A stretch of 64,000 nt of DNA. Origin: Paenibacillus sp. SY21-1 (GTDB lineage Bacteria > Bacillota > Bacilli > Paenibacillales > Paenibacillaceae). Within the stretch, counting starts at the first letter, position 1; every line of letters begins with the position of its first letter. This document shows, in pieces, positions 9,134 through 17,513 of the stretch. The DNA lies in NCBI RefSeq assembly GCF_005222705.1, contig NZ_STGF01000002.1:62001-126000 (forward strand), written 5' to 3'. The position numbers were made by a program, and so were the translations under genes. The notes beneath the pieces are model-generated. The model did not search any database, was not told the DNA's origin, and was given only the letters and a program-made list of their open reading frames with translations.

Positions 9134-10196
9134 CGCTGTTTTTGCGCATTTCACCGGGCGCGATGCCGAATCTTTTTTTGAATACCCGATAGAAATAGGT
9201 GACATCCTCGTAGCCGGCCATTTCCGCAATCGCTTTAATCGGAATGGATTCATCCTGAAGCCATTCCTTGGCCTTCTCCATCCGCAATTGCAATAAATAG
9301 TCGGTAATATTATGACCAAATTCCTGTTTGAACATTTTGCTTAAATATTCCTTGCTTACATAAAAGCTTCGCGCAAGCTGCTCCAGCGTAATCGGCTCTG
9401 CGTAGTGGGTATCCATAAATTTGCGCACTTCTTCCAGATTCAGCTTGTTCTTGAACTTACGGGCCTGCGTCAATTGTTCAAGCATGCGACCGTAGCATAC
9501 CCGCAAAAACGCGATCGTTCCTCCGGGGGCGGCAAACGTACTTGATTCATAGGCCAGCTTCAACTGGTCGGGGCTCTGCGAATTGACGTCCATCAGCTCC
9601 TTGAGCAGCAGCAGCAGCTCCTGGGCCACCTGCTCCAGCAATATCGGCTTTGCCACCGATTTATCGTCCAGCTCTGCGCGAAGCTGATTAAGCGCCGTCT
9701 CGATTCCCTGCTGGTTCAGCTCGTTGTAATAGCTTCGCAGCCGCGATTTATAGGGCGAAAGCAAATAAGATACATCAATATCGAGTCCCAGCACGTTCTG
9801 CTTCGCCAACAAGGCTTCTACCTGCTCCTTGCATTTCTGCAGAGCCGTATTCAGCTCGGCGGGATCAACCGGCTTGAGCAAATAATCGACGGCCTGATAA
9901 CGCAGCGCGTGCTTGGCGTATTGAAAGTCGTCATAACCGCTGACCACAATCGACTTCATGTCCGGAAACCGTTCATGCAACAGCTCCAGCAGCTTGACTC
10001 CGTCGACGCCAGGCATCCGCATGTCCGTTATGACCACTTGAGGCTCAAGCAGCTCTACCAGCTTAAGCGCCTCCTTTCCGTCATCCGCCTCCCCAACGAT
10101 TTCCATATTCAGCAGCTCCCAATTGCCAAACGTCCTTACAATATCGCGTGTCCAGCCTTCATCGTCTACTAACAGCACCTTTATGCGATCGCTCAA
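9126..10196 (-). CDS. response regulator, YesN type (REC + AraC HTH)
   Basis: Two-component response regulator of 356 residues. The receiver domain (about 5-120) has the acidic pair Asp11/Asp12 and phospho-acceptor Asp58 in VVITDMRMPG, with the conserved lysine in LLKPV. A linker region follows, and a double helix-turn-helix AraC domain occupies about 250-350 (TLEQLARSFYVSKEYLSKMF). I chose the TTG at 10194-10196: it overlaps the kinase stop codon as TTGA, has a G-rich site upstream and gives the standard N-terminus. Upstream ATG codons would lie inside the kinase gene. It probably activates the adjacent transport operon and GH30 through the TTGGAC repeats. Confidence 0.92.
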   Translation of the reverse strand: MSDRIKVLLVDDEGWTRDIVRTFGNWELLNMEIVGEADDGKEALKLVELLEPQVVITDMRMPGVDGVKLLELLHERFPDMKSIVVSGYDDFQYAKHALRYQAVDYLLKPVDPAELNTALQKCKEQVEALLAKQNVLGLDIDVSYLLSPYKSRLRSYYNELNQQGIETALNQLRAELDDKSVAKPILLEQVAQELLLLLKELMDVNSQSPDQLKLAYESSTFAAPGGTIAFLRVCYGRMLEQLTQARKFKNKLNLEEVRKFMDTHYAEPITLEQLARSFYVSKEYLSKMFKQEFGHNITDYLLQLRMEKAKEWLQDESIPIKAIAEMAGYEDVTYFYRVFKKRFGIAPGEMRKNSEV

Positions 10197-11971
10197 TTCG
10201 GATTCCCCCCGCCCATTGGTATGTTTACCGTTACCGTCGTGCCGTTGTTCGGCTCGCTGTGAATGGCAATTGTGCCTTCCTTGCCAAAATGCAGCTTGAT
10301 GCGGGAAGCGACATTCTGAATGCCGATGCGGTTCCCGCTCGTCCAAGGCTGGCCATAGTTGCCGTTCAGCCTGCTTCTCACCAGCGCCAGCCGGTCCGCG
10401 CTCATCCCAATGCCGTTATCCTGTATGCGGATTTGAACCGTATCCTTCCATCCGTACACATCAACGCTCAGCAGCCACTCTCCCGATTTCGTGTCCAGCC
10501 CGTGAAAGAAGGCGTTTTCGACAATCGGCTGCAGCGTCAGCTTTGGAATCGGGCTGTTGAGCGCTGACTCGTCCAGACCTACGCGATATTGAAGTCTTGC
10601 CCCGAAGCGCTGCTGCTGTATTTTCATATAGTTGTCGAGATGGTTCATCTCCGATTTCACGGTAGCCAGATGATCAGGATCGCGTATCACGTATCTGAAC
10701 ATTTCGCTGAGCGAACGAATAATGGCATAGCATTCGGCAGGAGGCTTGGTGAACAGCATGCTTCCGATCATTTGCAGGGTGTTTTGCAAAAAATGCGGGT
10801 TGATCTGCGCTTGAAGCGCCTTCAGCTCTGCCGTCTTCTTCTCAAGCGTGATGCTGTATTCATTTTTAATATGCTCTTTAATGCGCAGCGACATGTTGTT
10901 CAGCTTCGTCTCCAGCAGACCGATTTCATCCACGCGGTTGCTGAGCTGCACTTCCGTCTCGCGGATCAAGCCCAGGCCTTGCATGGAGCGGGCAAGCGAC
11001 ACGATGGGCGTAGCCATCCGCCAAGCCAAAAACACGGCCATAATAACGGCGGCGACGGCAGAAATCGTACCGACGATAAAGCCAAAACGCATCGTGGCAA
11101 GCGCGCTTGCGTTGATCTCGCTTTGCGGAATGATATTGACGAGGCGCAAGCCGACAGGGTCGATGGAATTGTAGAATACGTATTCCTTATCCGTCTGAAA
11201 ATACCCCTGTTCGCCGTCCATGCTCTGAATCCGGTTCAGCAAAGCGACGGGCATATTATTTTCGCCGGGCAAATAGAGCGCTTCTCCCTGCTCGTTGGCG
11301 ATCAGCACCTGCTGCTGGTCGCCGCGCCCTATTAAATCCAGCGTCTGATCAAACAGCGTCCAGCGGATTTTCAAGGCAATATAACCGATTCGCTCCTGAG
11401 TCTCAAACCGGTTAATGCTTCGGATCAGCTGAAACTGATCCGGCTGCGTCTTGACGGTGCGCACGATAAAATCCCGATCATCGCTTTGCAGGGTGTTGAA
11501 CGGCTCCGGCGGCGCGCTAACCGACTCGATGTCGTTTTGGGACGCGTTAATAACAACCAGCTTGTCAGGCTCGGCCAAATACATCTCTACCCCGATAATC
11601 TGATTGCCTGCGGAATAAAATAAATTGGTCAGCGTATCCAGCAGGTTTCGTTGCACCGTAAATTGGGTAGACAGATTTCCCTCTTCCCCCGCATTGGCCA
11701 AATATTCATTGAGATGCGGACTGATCAGAACGCCGTAAATCAAATTGTTTAATTGCGCAAACTGGTCGCCCAAATAAACCCCCGTCCATTTCATATTGGA
11801 CTGGTTGGTAAGAACGACCTCCGTCTCCATCGATTGACGGCTTTTATCGGCTGCCAAGCCGGTTATAACCGCAATCGGAACGACAGCCAGCAAAATCATG
11901 GTCAAAATTAATTTGTTTCTGATGCTCCGCTTGAACGGCTCGATCAGTTTGCCTATCGCTTTTCGTATCAT
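10193..11971 (-). CDS. sensor histidine kinase, YesM type
   Basis: Membrane sensor kinase of about 592 residues. It has a membrane helix near residues 20-42 (KLILTMILLAVVPIAVITGL), a large extracellular sensor domain, a second helix (about 295-320), a HAMP linker, a His_kinase domain with the phospho-accepting His in QINPHFLQNTLQ, and an ATPase domain with IVENAFFHGL and DNGIGM. The ATG at 11969-11971 is preceded by GGGGGTGAG. The gene overlaps its response regulator by four bases. On the minus strand a TATAAT (complement of 11997-12002) lies close upstream and may be its own promoter. Confidence 0.93.
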   Translation of the reverse strand: MIRKAIGKLIEPFKRSIRNKLILTMILLAVVPIAVITGLAADKSRQSMETEVVLTNQSNMKWTGVYLGDQFAQLNNLIYGVLISPHLNEYLANAGEEGNLSTQFTVQRNLLDTLTNLFYSAGNQIIGVEMYLAEPDKLVVINASQNDIESVSAPPEPFNTLQSDDRDFIVRTVKTQPDQFQLIRSINRFETQERIGYIALKIRWTLFDQTLDLIGRGDQQQVLIANEQGEALYLPGENNMPVALLNRIQSMDGEQGYFQTDKEYVFYNSIDPVGLRLVNIIPQSEINASALATMRFGFIVGTISAVAAVIMAVFLAWRMATPIVSLARSMQGLGLIRETEVQLSNRVDEIGLLETKLNNMSLRIKEHIKNEYSITLEKKTAELKALQAQINPHFLQNTLQMIGSMLFTKPPAECYAIIRSLSEMFRYVIRDPDHLATVKSEMNHLDNYMKIQQQRFGARLQYRVGLDESALNSPIPKLTLQPIVENAFFHGLDTKSGEWLLSVDVYGWKDTVQIRIQDNGIGMSADRLALVRSRLNGNYGQPWTSGNRIGIQNVASRIKLHFGKEGTIAIHSEPNNGTTVTVNIPMGGGNPN

Positions 11972-12035
11972 TGCTGTCTCACCCCCGAATGCAACCATTA
12001 TAGCCTTCCATCGGCCGGCTCAACAGATGCGCTGC

Positions 12036-12070
12036 AAAAAAAGAACGTCCCGCGTAACCGGGACGTTCCG
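12036..12070 (-). terminator. terminator of GH30 gene
   Basis: On the minus strand GAACGTCCCG pairs with CGGGACGTTC around a six-base loop, followed by seven T residues. It lies about 15 bases after the GH30 stop and separates GH30 from the kinase gene. Confidence 0.9.
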
Positions 12071-12084
12071 TGCAGCATCTGCTA

Positions 12085-13425
12085 TCAAGACTCCAACACG
12101 ATTGTGTGGAACGATTCCGGCTGCAAGCTAAGGCTGTAGATATCTCCGTCAACGCCAAGCCGCAGTTCCTTCTCCGAGGCGTACGGGTTGGACAACACGA
12201 TAATCCTTGTTCCGTCCGGTTTCCGGAAGGCGATCGCATGTCCCGTCCATGGACCTTGAAGACCTATTCTTCGGTCGCCCGGCGAAACAAAGTGGGCATA
12301 ATGCTTCATGACATAATATTCGGGGTTGCGGGTTGCCTGCCGCTCGCCGGAATCGACGGTTATCATCGCATTCTGCTCCCAGCCCCATGTGCTCCTGCCC
12401 TTTGGCTCAAGCACCATGTTCCAATAGACATAAGCGTTGACGCCATTGAACAAATAATGCTGGTACAGATTAAAAATATATTTGGCGTAAAACCATGTAT
12501 TCTCGCCGTCTCCGCATTCATTCTCGGTCTGCATATATCGGAGCTCCGGATAGCTCTGCGCGGTTCGTTGAATCGCATGTTTGCCGGCCCACTGATATCC
12601 GACGCCCTTGACGTATTTATACGCCTCGGGGTCGCCAAGCACGGTTCCCGCATAGCTGTCGAAATCGGTCGCTTTTTTCTTCAGCCACTCGTCCCACGCC
12701 TCTGGCGCGTTGATCGTGCCTAGCCAAATTTCCGTATCCAGCCCGTGCTTCTCGAACGCAGGGCCCAAATAGTCGCGAATGAACTCGCGGAGCTGCTCGC
12801 CGGTCCATACGCAGGAAGGAAACTTCTGATCGGCGACAACCTCATTTTGCACATGCACCTGGTGAATGGTGATTCCTTCTTCCGCATACGCCTGCACGAA
12901 TTTTACGAAGTACAGGGCATACGCCTCCAGAATCTCTTTCTCCCACCGGAGCGTTCCGTAATTGTACGCCTTTGGCGTTTTCATCCAGGTCGGCGGACTC
13001 CATGGCGATGCGAACAAAACAAGCTCCGGGTTCAGCTCGAGCGCTTCCTTGATGTAAGGAATCAGATGCTTCTTATCGCGTTCGATCGAAAAATGCTCCA
13101 TCGCCAAGTCGCCGTCCGTCTCGTTAAGGCTGTACCAATCGAGAGCGTAATCGCTCGCTCCAATCGGGAGCCTGCATACGCTAAGCTTGTGCGCGCCTTC
13201 CGGATGAAACAGGTCATGCAGCACCCGGGAGCGCTCCTCGTCAGCAAGATGGCTGATTGCGACATGGCCCAGCTCGTTAAAGCAGCCTCCGAATCCTTCC
13301 ATGATTTGATGCTCGTGGTCGGTTATCGTCAAATTGGCCGGCGCGCCTGAAGCCGCAACGTCCGTGCGTCGCTGCCACCTTTCCGTCTCCGTGCTTTCGA
13401 TCCAGTGCAGTTTATGTTTACTCAT
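12085..13425 (-). CDS. GH30 glycoside hydrolase, cytoplasmic
   Basis: Retaining beta-glycosidase of family 30 (glucosylceramidase-like clan A), about 446 residues without a signal peptide. Residues seen are acid/base Glu195 in HVQNEV, nucleophile Glu301 in MQTENE, the SPWSPPTWMK segment near 140-150, and a C-terminal beta domain from about 375. The ATG at 13423-13425 is preceded by a run of Gs, 8 bases off. The exact substrate (beta-1,6-glucan, beta-1,6-galactan or xyloside) cannot be told from sequence. The neighbouring GH42 enzyme and the shared operator suggest a galactan- or glucan-derived oligosaccharide. Confidence 0.9.
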   Translation of the reverse strand: MSKHKLHWIESTETERWQRRTDVAASGAPANLTITDHEHQIMEGFGGCFNELGHVAISHLADEERSRVLHDLFHPEGAHKLSVCRLPIGASDYALDWYSLNETDGDLAMEHFSIERDKKHLIPYIKEALELNPELVLFASPWSPPTWMKTPKAYNYGTLRWEKEILEAYALYFVKFVQAYAEEGITIHQVHVQNEVVADQKFPSCVWTGEQLREFIRDYLGPAFEKHGLDTEIWLGTINAPEAWDEWLKKKATDFDSYAGTVLGDPEAYKYVKGVGYQWAGKHAIQRTAQSYPELRYMQTENECGDGENTWFYAKYIFNLYQHYLFNGVNAYVYWNMVLEPKGRSTWGWEQNAMITVDSGERQATRNPEYYVMKHYAHFVSPGDRRIGLQGPWTGHAIAFRKPDGTRIIVLSNPYASEKELRLGVDGDIYSLSLQPESFHTIVLES

Positions 13426-13513
13426 GAGTACAGTCCCCCCATTGCCTAATAGCCGCATTTCGTTATGATCGTCATGATTACGCTTTCATTATAACGGCAG
13501 GCTGTCAGCTTTG

Positions 13514-13556
13514 AATTGGACTGCGTTAGCCATTTGGCTTGGACATATTTAAACCT
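13514..13556 (-). promoter_or_regulatory. paired direct-repeat operator, copy 2, before GH30
   Basis: AATTGGAC at 13514-13521 and TTGGACATATTTAAACCT at 13539-13556, with box starts again 23 bp apart. By hand alignment 32 of 43 positions match the copy at 9091-9133, concentrated in the boxes. It is oriented the same way relative to GH30 and lies about 90 bases before its ATG. Confidence 0.6.
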
Positions 13557-13563
13557 GTGCACA

Positions 13564-13608
13564 AAGAGCCCCCGTACCACGTTCTGTGGCCGAAAGGCTC
13601 CCATTGCA
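13564..13608 (-). terminator. weak terminator-like hairpin after the epimerase-like gene
   Basis: On the minus strand GAGCC pairs with GGCTC, enclosing GCCAC/GTGGT, followed only by TTTG. It could end the PhyH-epimerase transcript before the GH30 operator. Confidence 0.4.
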
Positions 13609-13645
13609 ATTATAAGCTGCTTCCACCGTTTAAATGAAACAGCCG

Positions 13646-14506
13646 TTAGGTCGCTGATTTGGTCCAAAGCCTTCTTACAAGCTGCTGCAAATAAAGGGAC
13701 TGCGACCAACGGTCGCTTATTTCAAGGGAACGGCTGCCCGCCTCGTCGCGCGTAATCGCATACGGCGGCGGACCAAGCTCAATGACGACCGGGAACGTGT
13801 CTCGCCCGCCGAAAGGCGCTCCGTTGCTGCGACGCTGCCGCATCGCTTCCTCCCACCAGCGCGCAAAATGCGGCAGCATCGGATGTCCGCCTTTTTCCCC
13901 TATGTCCACCTGCACCTGCTCGCCGTTGGACACTCGCGTATGAATGCTGTGGGCATGAGGCAGCAAGCTTTGCAGGCGCCGCTCCGCTTCCTCCGAAATC
14001 GTGTGCAGCTCGCCTGCCACTACATAATGCGAGAAGTCGATCGTAAGCGGCAACCGAGGCAGCTTGCGCGCATAGTCAATCGTTCGCAGAAGATCCTGCG
14101 TAATCGTGCCGCGATGCGTTTCCACAAAAACCGGTATTCCCGCTTCCAGCGACAGCTTCGTAATGCCTTCAAGCAGTTGAAGGGCTTCCTCGCCCTCCAA
14201 AAACGGCCTCATCACCTGGGCATTAATATACGCAATCTCCGGAAATCGCAAGGCCCGCTCCAGAAAAGCGGCCATCTCCTCAAGCGATGCGGGATACGCA
14301 TTGACGCTGAAGCCGAGTCCATGCTTGTGAAGCAGCTCCCTCCAGCGATCAGCTTCCTTCGGCGCCGGCACAAAGGCGTTGATGCCGTCAAAGCCGCTAT
14401 CCGCTATCCGCTGAAATCGCGTCTCCAGCGCATCCTCGCTTTCTCCTTCTAACGCGAGCCCGTTCATCCCCCACCATGACATTTCTACCTGCAATTGTAC
14501 AGTCAT
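13646..14506 (-). CDS. sugar phosphate isomerase/epimerase-like TIM barrel protein
   Basis: AP-endonuclease-2-like TIM barrel of 286 residues, a fold shared by xylose isomerases, hexulose-6-phosphate epimerases and IolE/IolI-type enzymes. Metal-ligand candidates are the Glu in VFVETHRGTI, the Asp/His in TIDFSHYV, the His in HSIHTRVS, and a late Glu in VIELGPPP. The ATG at 14504-14506 is preceded by TGAGGAC, which overlaps the stop of the dioxygenase gene, so the two are co-translated. The true reaction is unknown; oxidation and isomerisation of a sugar or inositol-type compound is a reasonable guess. Confidence 0.8.
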   Translation of the reverse strand: MTVQLQVEMSWWGMNGLALEGESEDALETRFQRIADSGFDGINAFVPAPKEADRWRELLHKHGLGFSVNAYPASLEEMAAFLERALRFPEIAYINAQVMRPFLEGEEALQLLEGITKLSLEAGIPVFVETHRGTITQDLLRTIDYARKLPRLPLTIDFSHYVVAGELHTISEEAERRLQSLLPHAHSIHTRVSNGEQVQVDIGEKGGHPMLPHFARWWEEAMRQRRSNGAPFGGRDTFPVVIELGPPPYAITRDEAGSRSLEISDRWSQSLYLQQLVRRLWTKSAT

Positions 14507-14516
14507 CGGATAGTCC

Positions 14517-15329
14517 TCAATGCGGGTACAGGGCATCAAACTCGGTGCCGCAAGGTCCGCCGGTCGTAGTGGCCTCAATATCGACAGGAGTGCCGTCCGC
14601 CCGGTACAGCGGGCGATAAAAGCCGCTGATTTGGGTAGCCGAAGCGTTTGCGTAATGGCAAATAAAAGCGCGGCGGAATCTGTCCTTCGTCTTGTTGCGA
14701 TAGGAGCCGTGTATCAAATTGCCGTTGAAAAACAGCACATCGCCTTTGTCCATAATGGCTGGAATCGCTTTTTCATCCTTGGGAGGCTTAACGTAATGCT
14801 TGGTGAACGACTCAGTGACATCCGCTAGCTCCGGACAGCTGATTTCCAGCTCGTTCGTACGCGGCACGACGAGCAGGCCGCCATTGTCCATATCTGCCGC
14901 ATCGATTGCCGTCCAAGCTGCAATACAGTTGCCGGGCTCTACTTTCAAATAGAAATTGTCTTGATGCAGGGCTTGCCCTCGCGAGCCGGGCGGCTTGTAG
15001 TAAAACATGCTTTGAGCGGCCAGCGCCTCTTCTCCATACAAATCGCTCAGCACGTCAAGCACCGGACGATGAAGCATATAGGCTTTGGCCGTTTCGTTAA
15101 ACCGATGCGGATGCATAACGCGCGGGTAGCGCTTCAATGGATCATCCGTCCCCTCCTCTACCTTTGGCTCGAACAAACCGGGAACTACCGTGTGGCTGAT
15201 TGCTTCGAACGTATCCTCTATGCTGCGAATGTCATCGGGCGAAAATAATCCTTTGACGATCAAGTAGCCTTCCGTTTGAAACTGATGCATTTGTTCTTCT
15301 GTCAACACTTGCAAGCCTGCTTTCATCAT
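14517..15329 (-). CDS. phytanoyl-CoA dioxygenase (PhyH) family oxygenase
   Basis: Non-haem Fe(II)/2-oxoglutarate-dependent dioxygenase of about 270 residues, cytoplasmic. The iron triad is visible as His122 and Asp124 (ALHQDNFYL) and His207 (LIHGSYRN), with a likely oxoglutarate-binding Arg a little later. The start is one of two adjacent ATGs at 15324-15329, both just after AAAGGAGAG. It forms a two-gene operon with the TIM-barrel gene (11-base gap) and is divergent from an AraC regulator. Such bacterial members hydroxylate diverse small molecules, so the substrate is unknown. Confidence 0.85.
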   Translation of the reverse strand: MMKAGLQVLTEEQMHQFQTEGYLIVKGLFSPDDIRSIEDTFEAISHTVVPGLFEPKVEEGTDDPLKRYPRVMHPHRFNETAKAYMLHRPVLDVLSDLYGEEALAAQSMFYYKPPGSRGQALHQDNFYLKVEPGNCIAAWTAIDAADMDNGGLLVVPRTNELEISCPELADVTESFTKHYVKPPKDEKAIPAIMDKGDVLFFNGNLIHGSYRNKTKDRFRRAFICHYANASATQISGFYRPLYRADGTPVDIEATTTGGPCGTEFDALYPH

Positions 15330-15384
15330 GCTCTCTCCTTTGCGGCCAAATTCATGTAATTCGGCCATATCGTTCCGGTCTGGA

Positions 15385-15407
15385 GATGAATGGAAACGTC
15401 GTTCATC
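15385..15407. promoter_or_regulatory. inverted repeat in the PhyH/AraC divergent promoter
   Basis: GATGAA at 15385-15390 and TTCATC at 15402-15407 form an inverted repeat with 11 bases between. It sits between the divergent PhyH operon and AraC gene, so it is a candidate operator. Confidence 0.3.
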
Positions 15408-15419
15408 GTCCGTAGCCGC

Positions 15420-15449
15420 TTGACATAAGCATAGACTTTTCGCTATTTT
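15420..15449 (+). promoter_or_regulatory. sigma-A-type promoter of AraC gene
   Basis: A perfect TTGACA at 15420-15425, 18 bases, then TATTTT at 15444-15449, about 60 bases before the GTG start. Confidence 0.5.
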
Positions 15450-15510
15450 AAATGAAGACAGAAATCTGCTGAAAACTCATCGTATTATGCTATTATCGAT
15501 TTAGGAGGCG

Positions 15511-16335
15511 GTGGCTACGGAAGCATCCAATCATTGGGAATATACGGCCGGGAGCCATTCGAACGTTTTATTCGGAGGGCATTTCGACGAGTCCGAGGCC
15601 TATAAATACCGGCGGGCGGAAGGCATGGCCGACTGGCTTATCTTTTATACGCTGGAAGGCGGCGGATACCTGCGTACCCCACAGGGGGAAAAGCTGTGCC
15701 GGGCGGGAGACGTTGCGCTGCTGCGCGCCGGAGTGCCGCATGAATATGGTACGATACCGGGGGGACGCTGGAATTTCTACTGGGTACATTTTCATAAAAT
15801 TGCGGAAATCGATTGCTTGCCTCAGGAAGAGGCCATCGTCGTGTCGATTCCCGAGAGGCATTTGCAGCAGAGGGTGCGTCATGCCTTTCAGGATGTTCTA
15901 AGCGATTCGCGCGAACGTTCAACCTTCTGGAGCATGCTATGCGAAAATTCCTTGCGTCAGGTCGTGCTGCTCGCTGCCGCCCAGCTCAAGCAGCGTCTGG
16001 ACTCTCGCATCGAACTGGCGCTTCGCTATTTATCCCGGCATATGGGCGAAAGCATCCGGATCGAGGATCTCGCACGCATGGCGGGCTTGTCCTCGTCGAG
16101 GTTCTCTCACTTGTTCAAGCAAGAAACGGGGGAAAGCGTGCTGGAGCATCTGAACCGGCTTAGACTGAGGCAAGCCGCCCTGCTCATGTCCCACATGGGC
16201 CGTAATGCGACAGAGGCCTCGCTAGACGTCGGCTTCAACAACTATAATCATTTCGCCGCCATGTTCCGCCAGCAGTATGGCTGCAGTCCACGGACCTATA
16301 AGAAACAAAAGGGCCGGCCCCAAGCCATGAGCTAG
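15511..16335 (+). CDS. AraC-family transcriptional regulator
   Basis: Activator of 274 residues with an N-terminal cupin-like ligand-binding domain (about 10-150; GGGYLRTPQGEKLCRAGDVA is the sugar-pocket strand region) and a C-terminal double helix-turn-helix (about 165-265; IRIEDLARMAGLSSSRFSHL). The only possible early start is GTG at 15511, since a TAG lies three codons upstream. Its AGGAGG site is only about three bases away, so translation may be poor or the real start may lie further in. It is divergent from the PhyH/epimerase operon, which it most likely controls. Confidence 0.88.
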   Translation: MATEASNHWEYTAGSHSNVLFGGHFDESEAYKYRRAEGMADWLIFYTLEGGGYLRTPQGEKLCRAGDVALLRAGVPHEYGTIPGGRWNFYWVHFHKIAEIDCLPQEEAIVVSIPERHLQQRVRHAFQDVLSDSRERSTFWSMLCENSLRQVVLLAAAQLKQRLDSRIELALRYLSRHMGESIRIEDLARMAGLSSSRFSHLFKQETGESVLEHLNRLRLRQAALLMSHMGRNATEASLDVGFNNYNHFAAMFRQQYGCSPRTYKKQKGRPQAMS

Positions 16336-16430
16336 AAATCCGAAAACGAATAGGTCTCGGCTGCCTGACAAGCAGCCGGCTTTCGCAAAATAGTTCGCTT
16401 AACATGGGAACGTCCCGATTTGTACGCGAA

Positions 16431-16472
16431 AGAACCCCGGCTTCCAACATAAAGTGGAAATTGGGGTTCTTT
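16431..16472. terminator. bidirectional terminator between convergent genes
   Basis: AGAACCCC pairs with GGGGTTCT and TTCCA with TGGAA across an internal mismatch, with TTCTTT following on either strand. It lies between the AraC gene (+) and the aldo/keto reductase (-), which converge here. Confidence 0.7.
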
Positions 16473-16553
16473 GCTTAGACTAGACCGATTCAACGAGGGA
16501 CTCAAACCGTTGCCGTTTGAGACAACACTCCCACATCGGTTGGATGTTATGCC

Positions 16554-17492
16554 TTACAGCTGCGCAGCCGTCAAATCCAGCCAATCCAGCTCCTGGCGAG
16601 TCAGCTTGATCTGCGCGCCGGCCTCGCAGGAATGCAGCTCCTCCGCAGTCTGCGCGCCGATCAGGGCGCAGGTCGGGAATGGCTGATTCAGCACGTAGGC
16701 AAGCGCAATCTGAATCGTGCTGACGCCTTTTTGCTCCGCCAGCTGCTTCGCACGCTCCAGACGCTCCCAGTTATCGTCGCTATAGAACACTCTCACCAAA
16801 TCCGCATTGTCGCGAATTTCCGGCGTGAAGCGCCCGGTGAAGAAGCCCCGCGCCTGCGAAGACCAGGACAGAAGCGGCAGCTGCTCGCGCTCATGCCACT
16901 GACAGGTTTCCGCATCCGCTGACACGCAGCCGGACCAGAACGGCTCATTCGCCTTCGCCAGGCTGAGATTCGGACTGCTGAACGAGAAACCGGTCAGGCC
17001 GTTCAGCTTGGCGTATTGATTGGCCTCCGCAATCCGCTGCCAGCTCCAGTTGGATACGCCAATGGCCTTGACGACGCCAGTGCGAACGTATTCGTTCAAT
17101 ATTTCAATCACCTCGCCAGCCGGAACGGCCGGATCATCGCGATGCAGCGCATACAAATCGATATAATCGGTTTGCAGCCGCTCCAAACTGGTCGTCAAGT
17201 CGGAATGGATCGCTTCCTTGTTAACGCGCGGTCCCGATTGGTCATGATGCGCGCCTTTGGTCAGCACGATCATCTGCTCGCGGTTACCTCTTTCCTTCAT
17301 ATAACGGCCAATGACTTCCTCGCTTTGTCCGCCGCAGTAAATATGCGCCGTGTCCAGCGAATTGCCGCCGATAGCTAGAAACGCATCCAGGTTGGCTGCC
17401 GCTTTCTCATAATTGGTGTGAAAAAAGTAGTCCGTTCCCTTCATAAGTCGGGATACCGGCTTTTCGCAGCCTTCAATTTTAATATATTCCAT
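16554..17492 (-). CDS. aldo/keto reductase
   Basis: NADPH-dependent oxidoreductase of 312 residues with an (alpha/beta)8 barrel. The AKR tetrad is visible as Asp48 (SLDTAHIY), Tyr53-region, Lys79 (VLTKGAH) and His111-region (YALHRDD), with the cofactor segment LLSWSSQARGFF later. The ATG at 17490-17492 has GAGGAGCG upstream. It lies 21 bases after the Gfo/Idh gene on the same strand, so the two oxidoreductases form an operon and probably act on the same sugar or polyol. Confidence 0.9.
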   Translation of the reverse strand: MEYIKIEGCEKPVSRLMKGTDYFFHTNYEKAAANLDAFLAIGGNSLDTAHIYCGGQSEEVIGRYMKERGNREQMIVLTKGAHHDQSGPRVNKEAIHSDLTTSLERLQTDYIDLYALHRDDPAVPAGEVIEILNEYVRTGVVKAIGVSNWSWQRIAEANQYAKLNGLTGFSFSSPNLSLAKANEPFWSGCVSADAETCQWHEREQLPLLSWSSQARGFFTGRFTPEIRDNADLVRVFYSDDNWERLERAKQLAEQKGVSTIQIALAYVLNQPFPTCALIGAQTAEELHSCEAGAQIKLTRQELDWLDLTAAQL

Positions 17493-17513
17493 GTATACGC
17501 ACGCTCCTCGTTA

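Noticed and set aside
10197..10346. Longer start for the first response regulator
   Set aside because: The extra 50 residues are His/Arg-rich, lie inside the kinase gene and do not belong to a receiver domain. The TTG overlapping the kinase stop is preferred.
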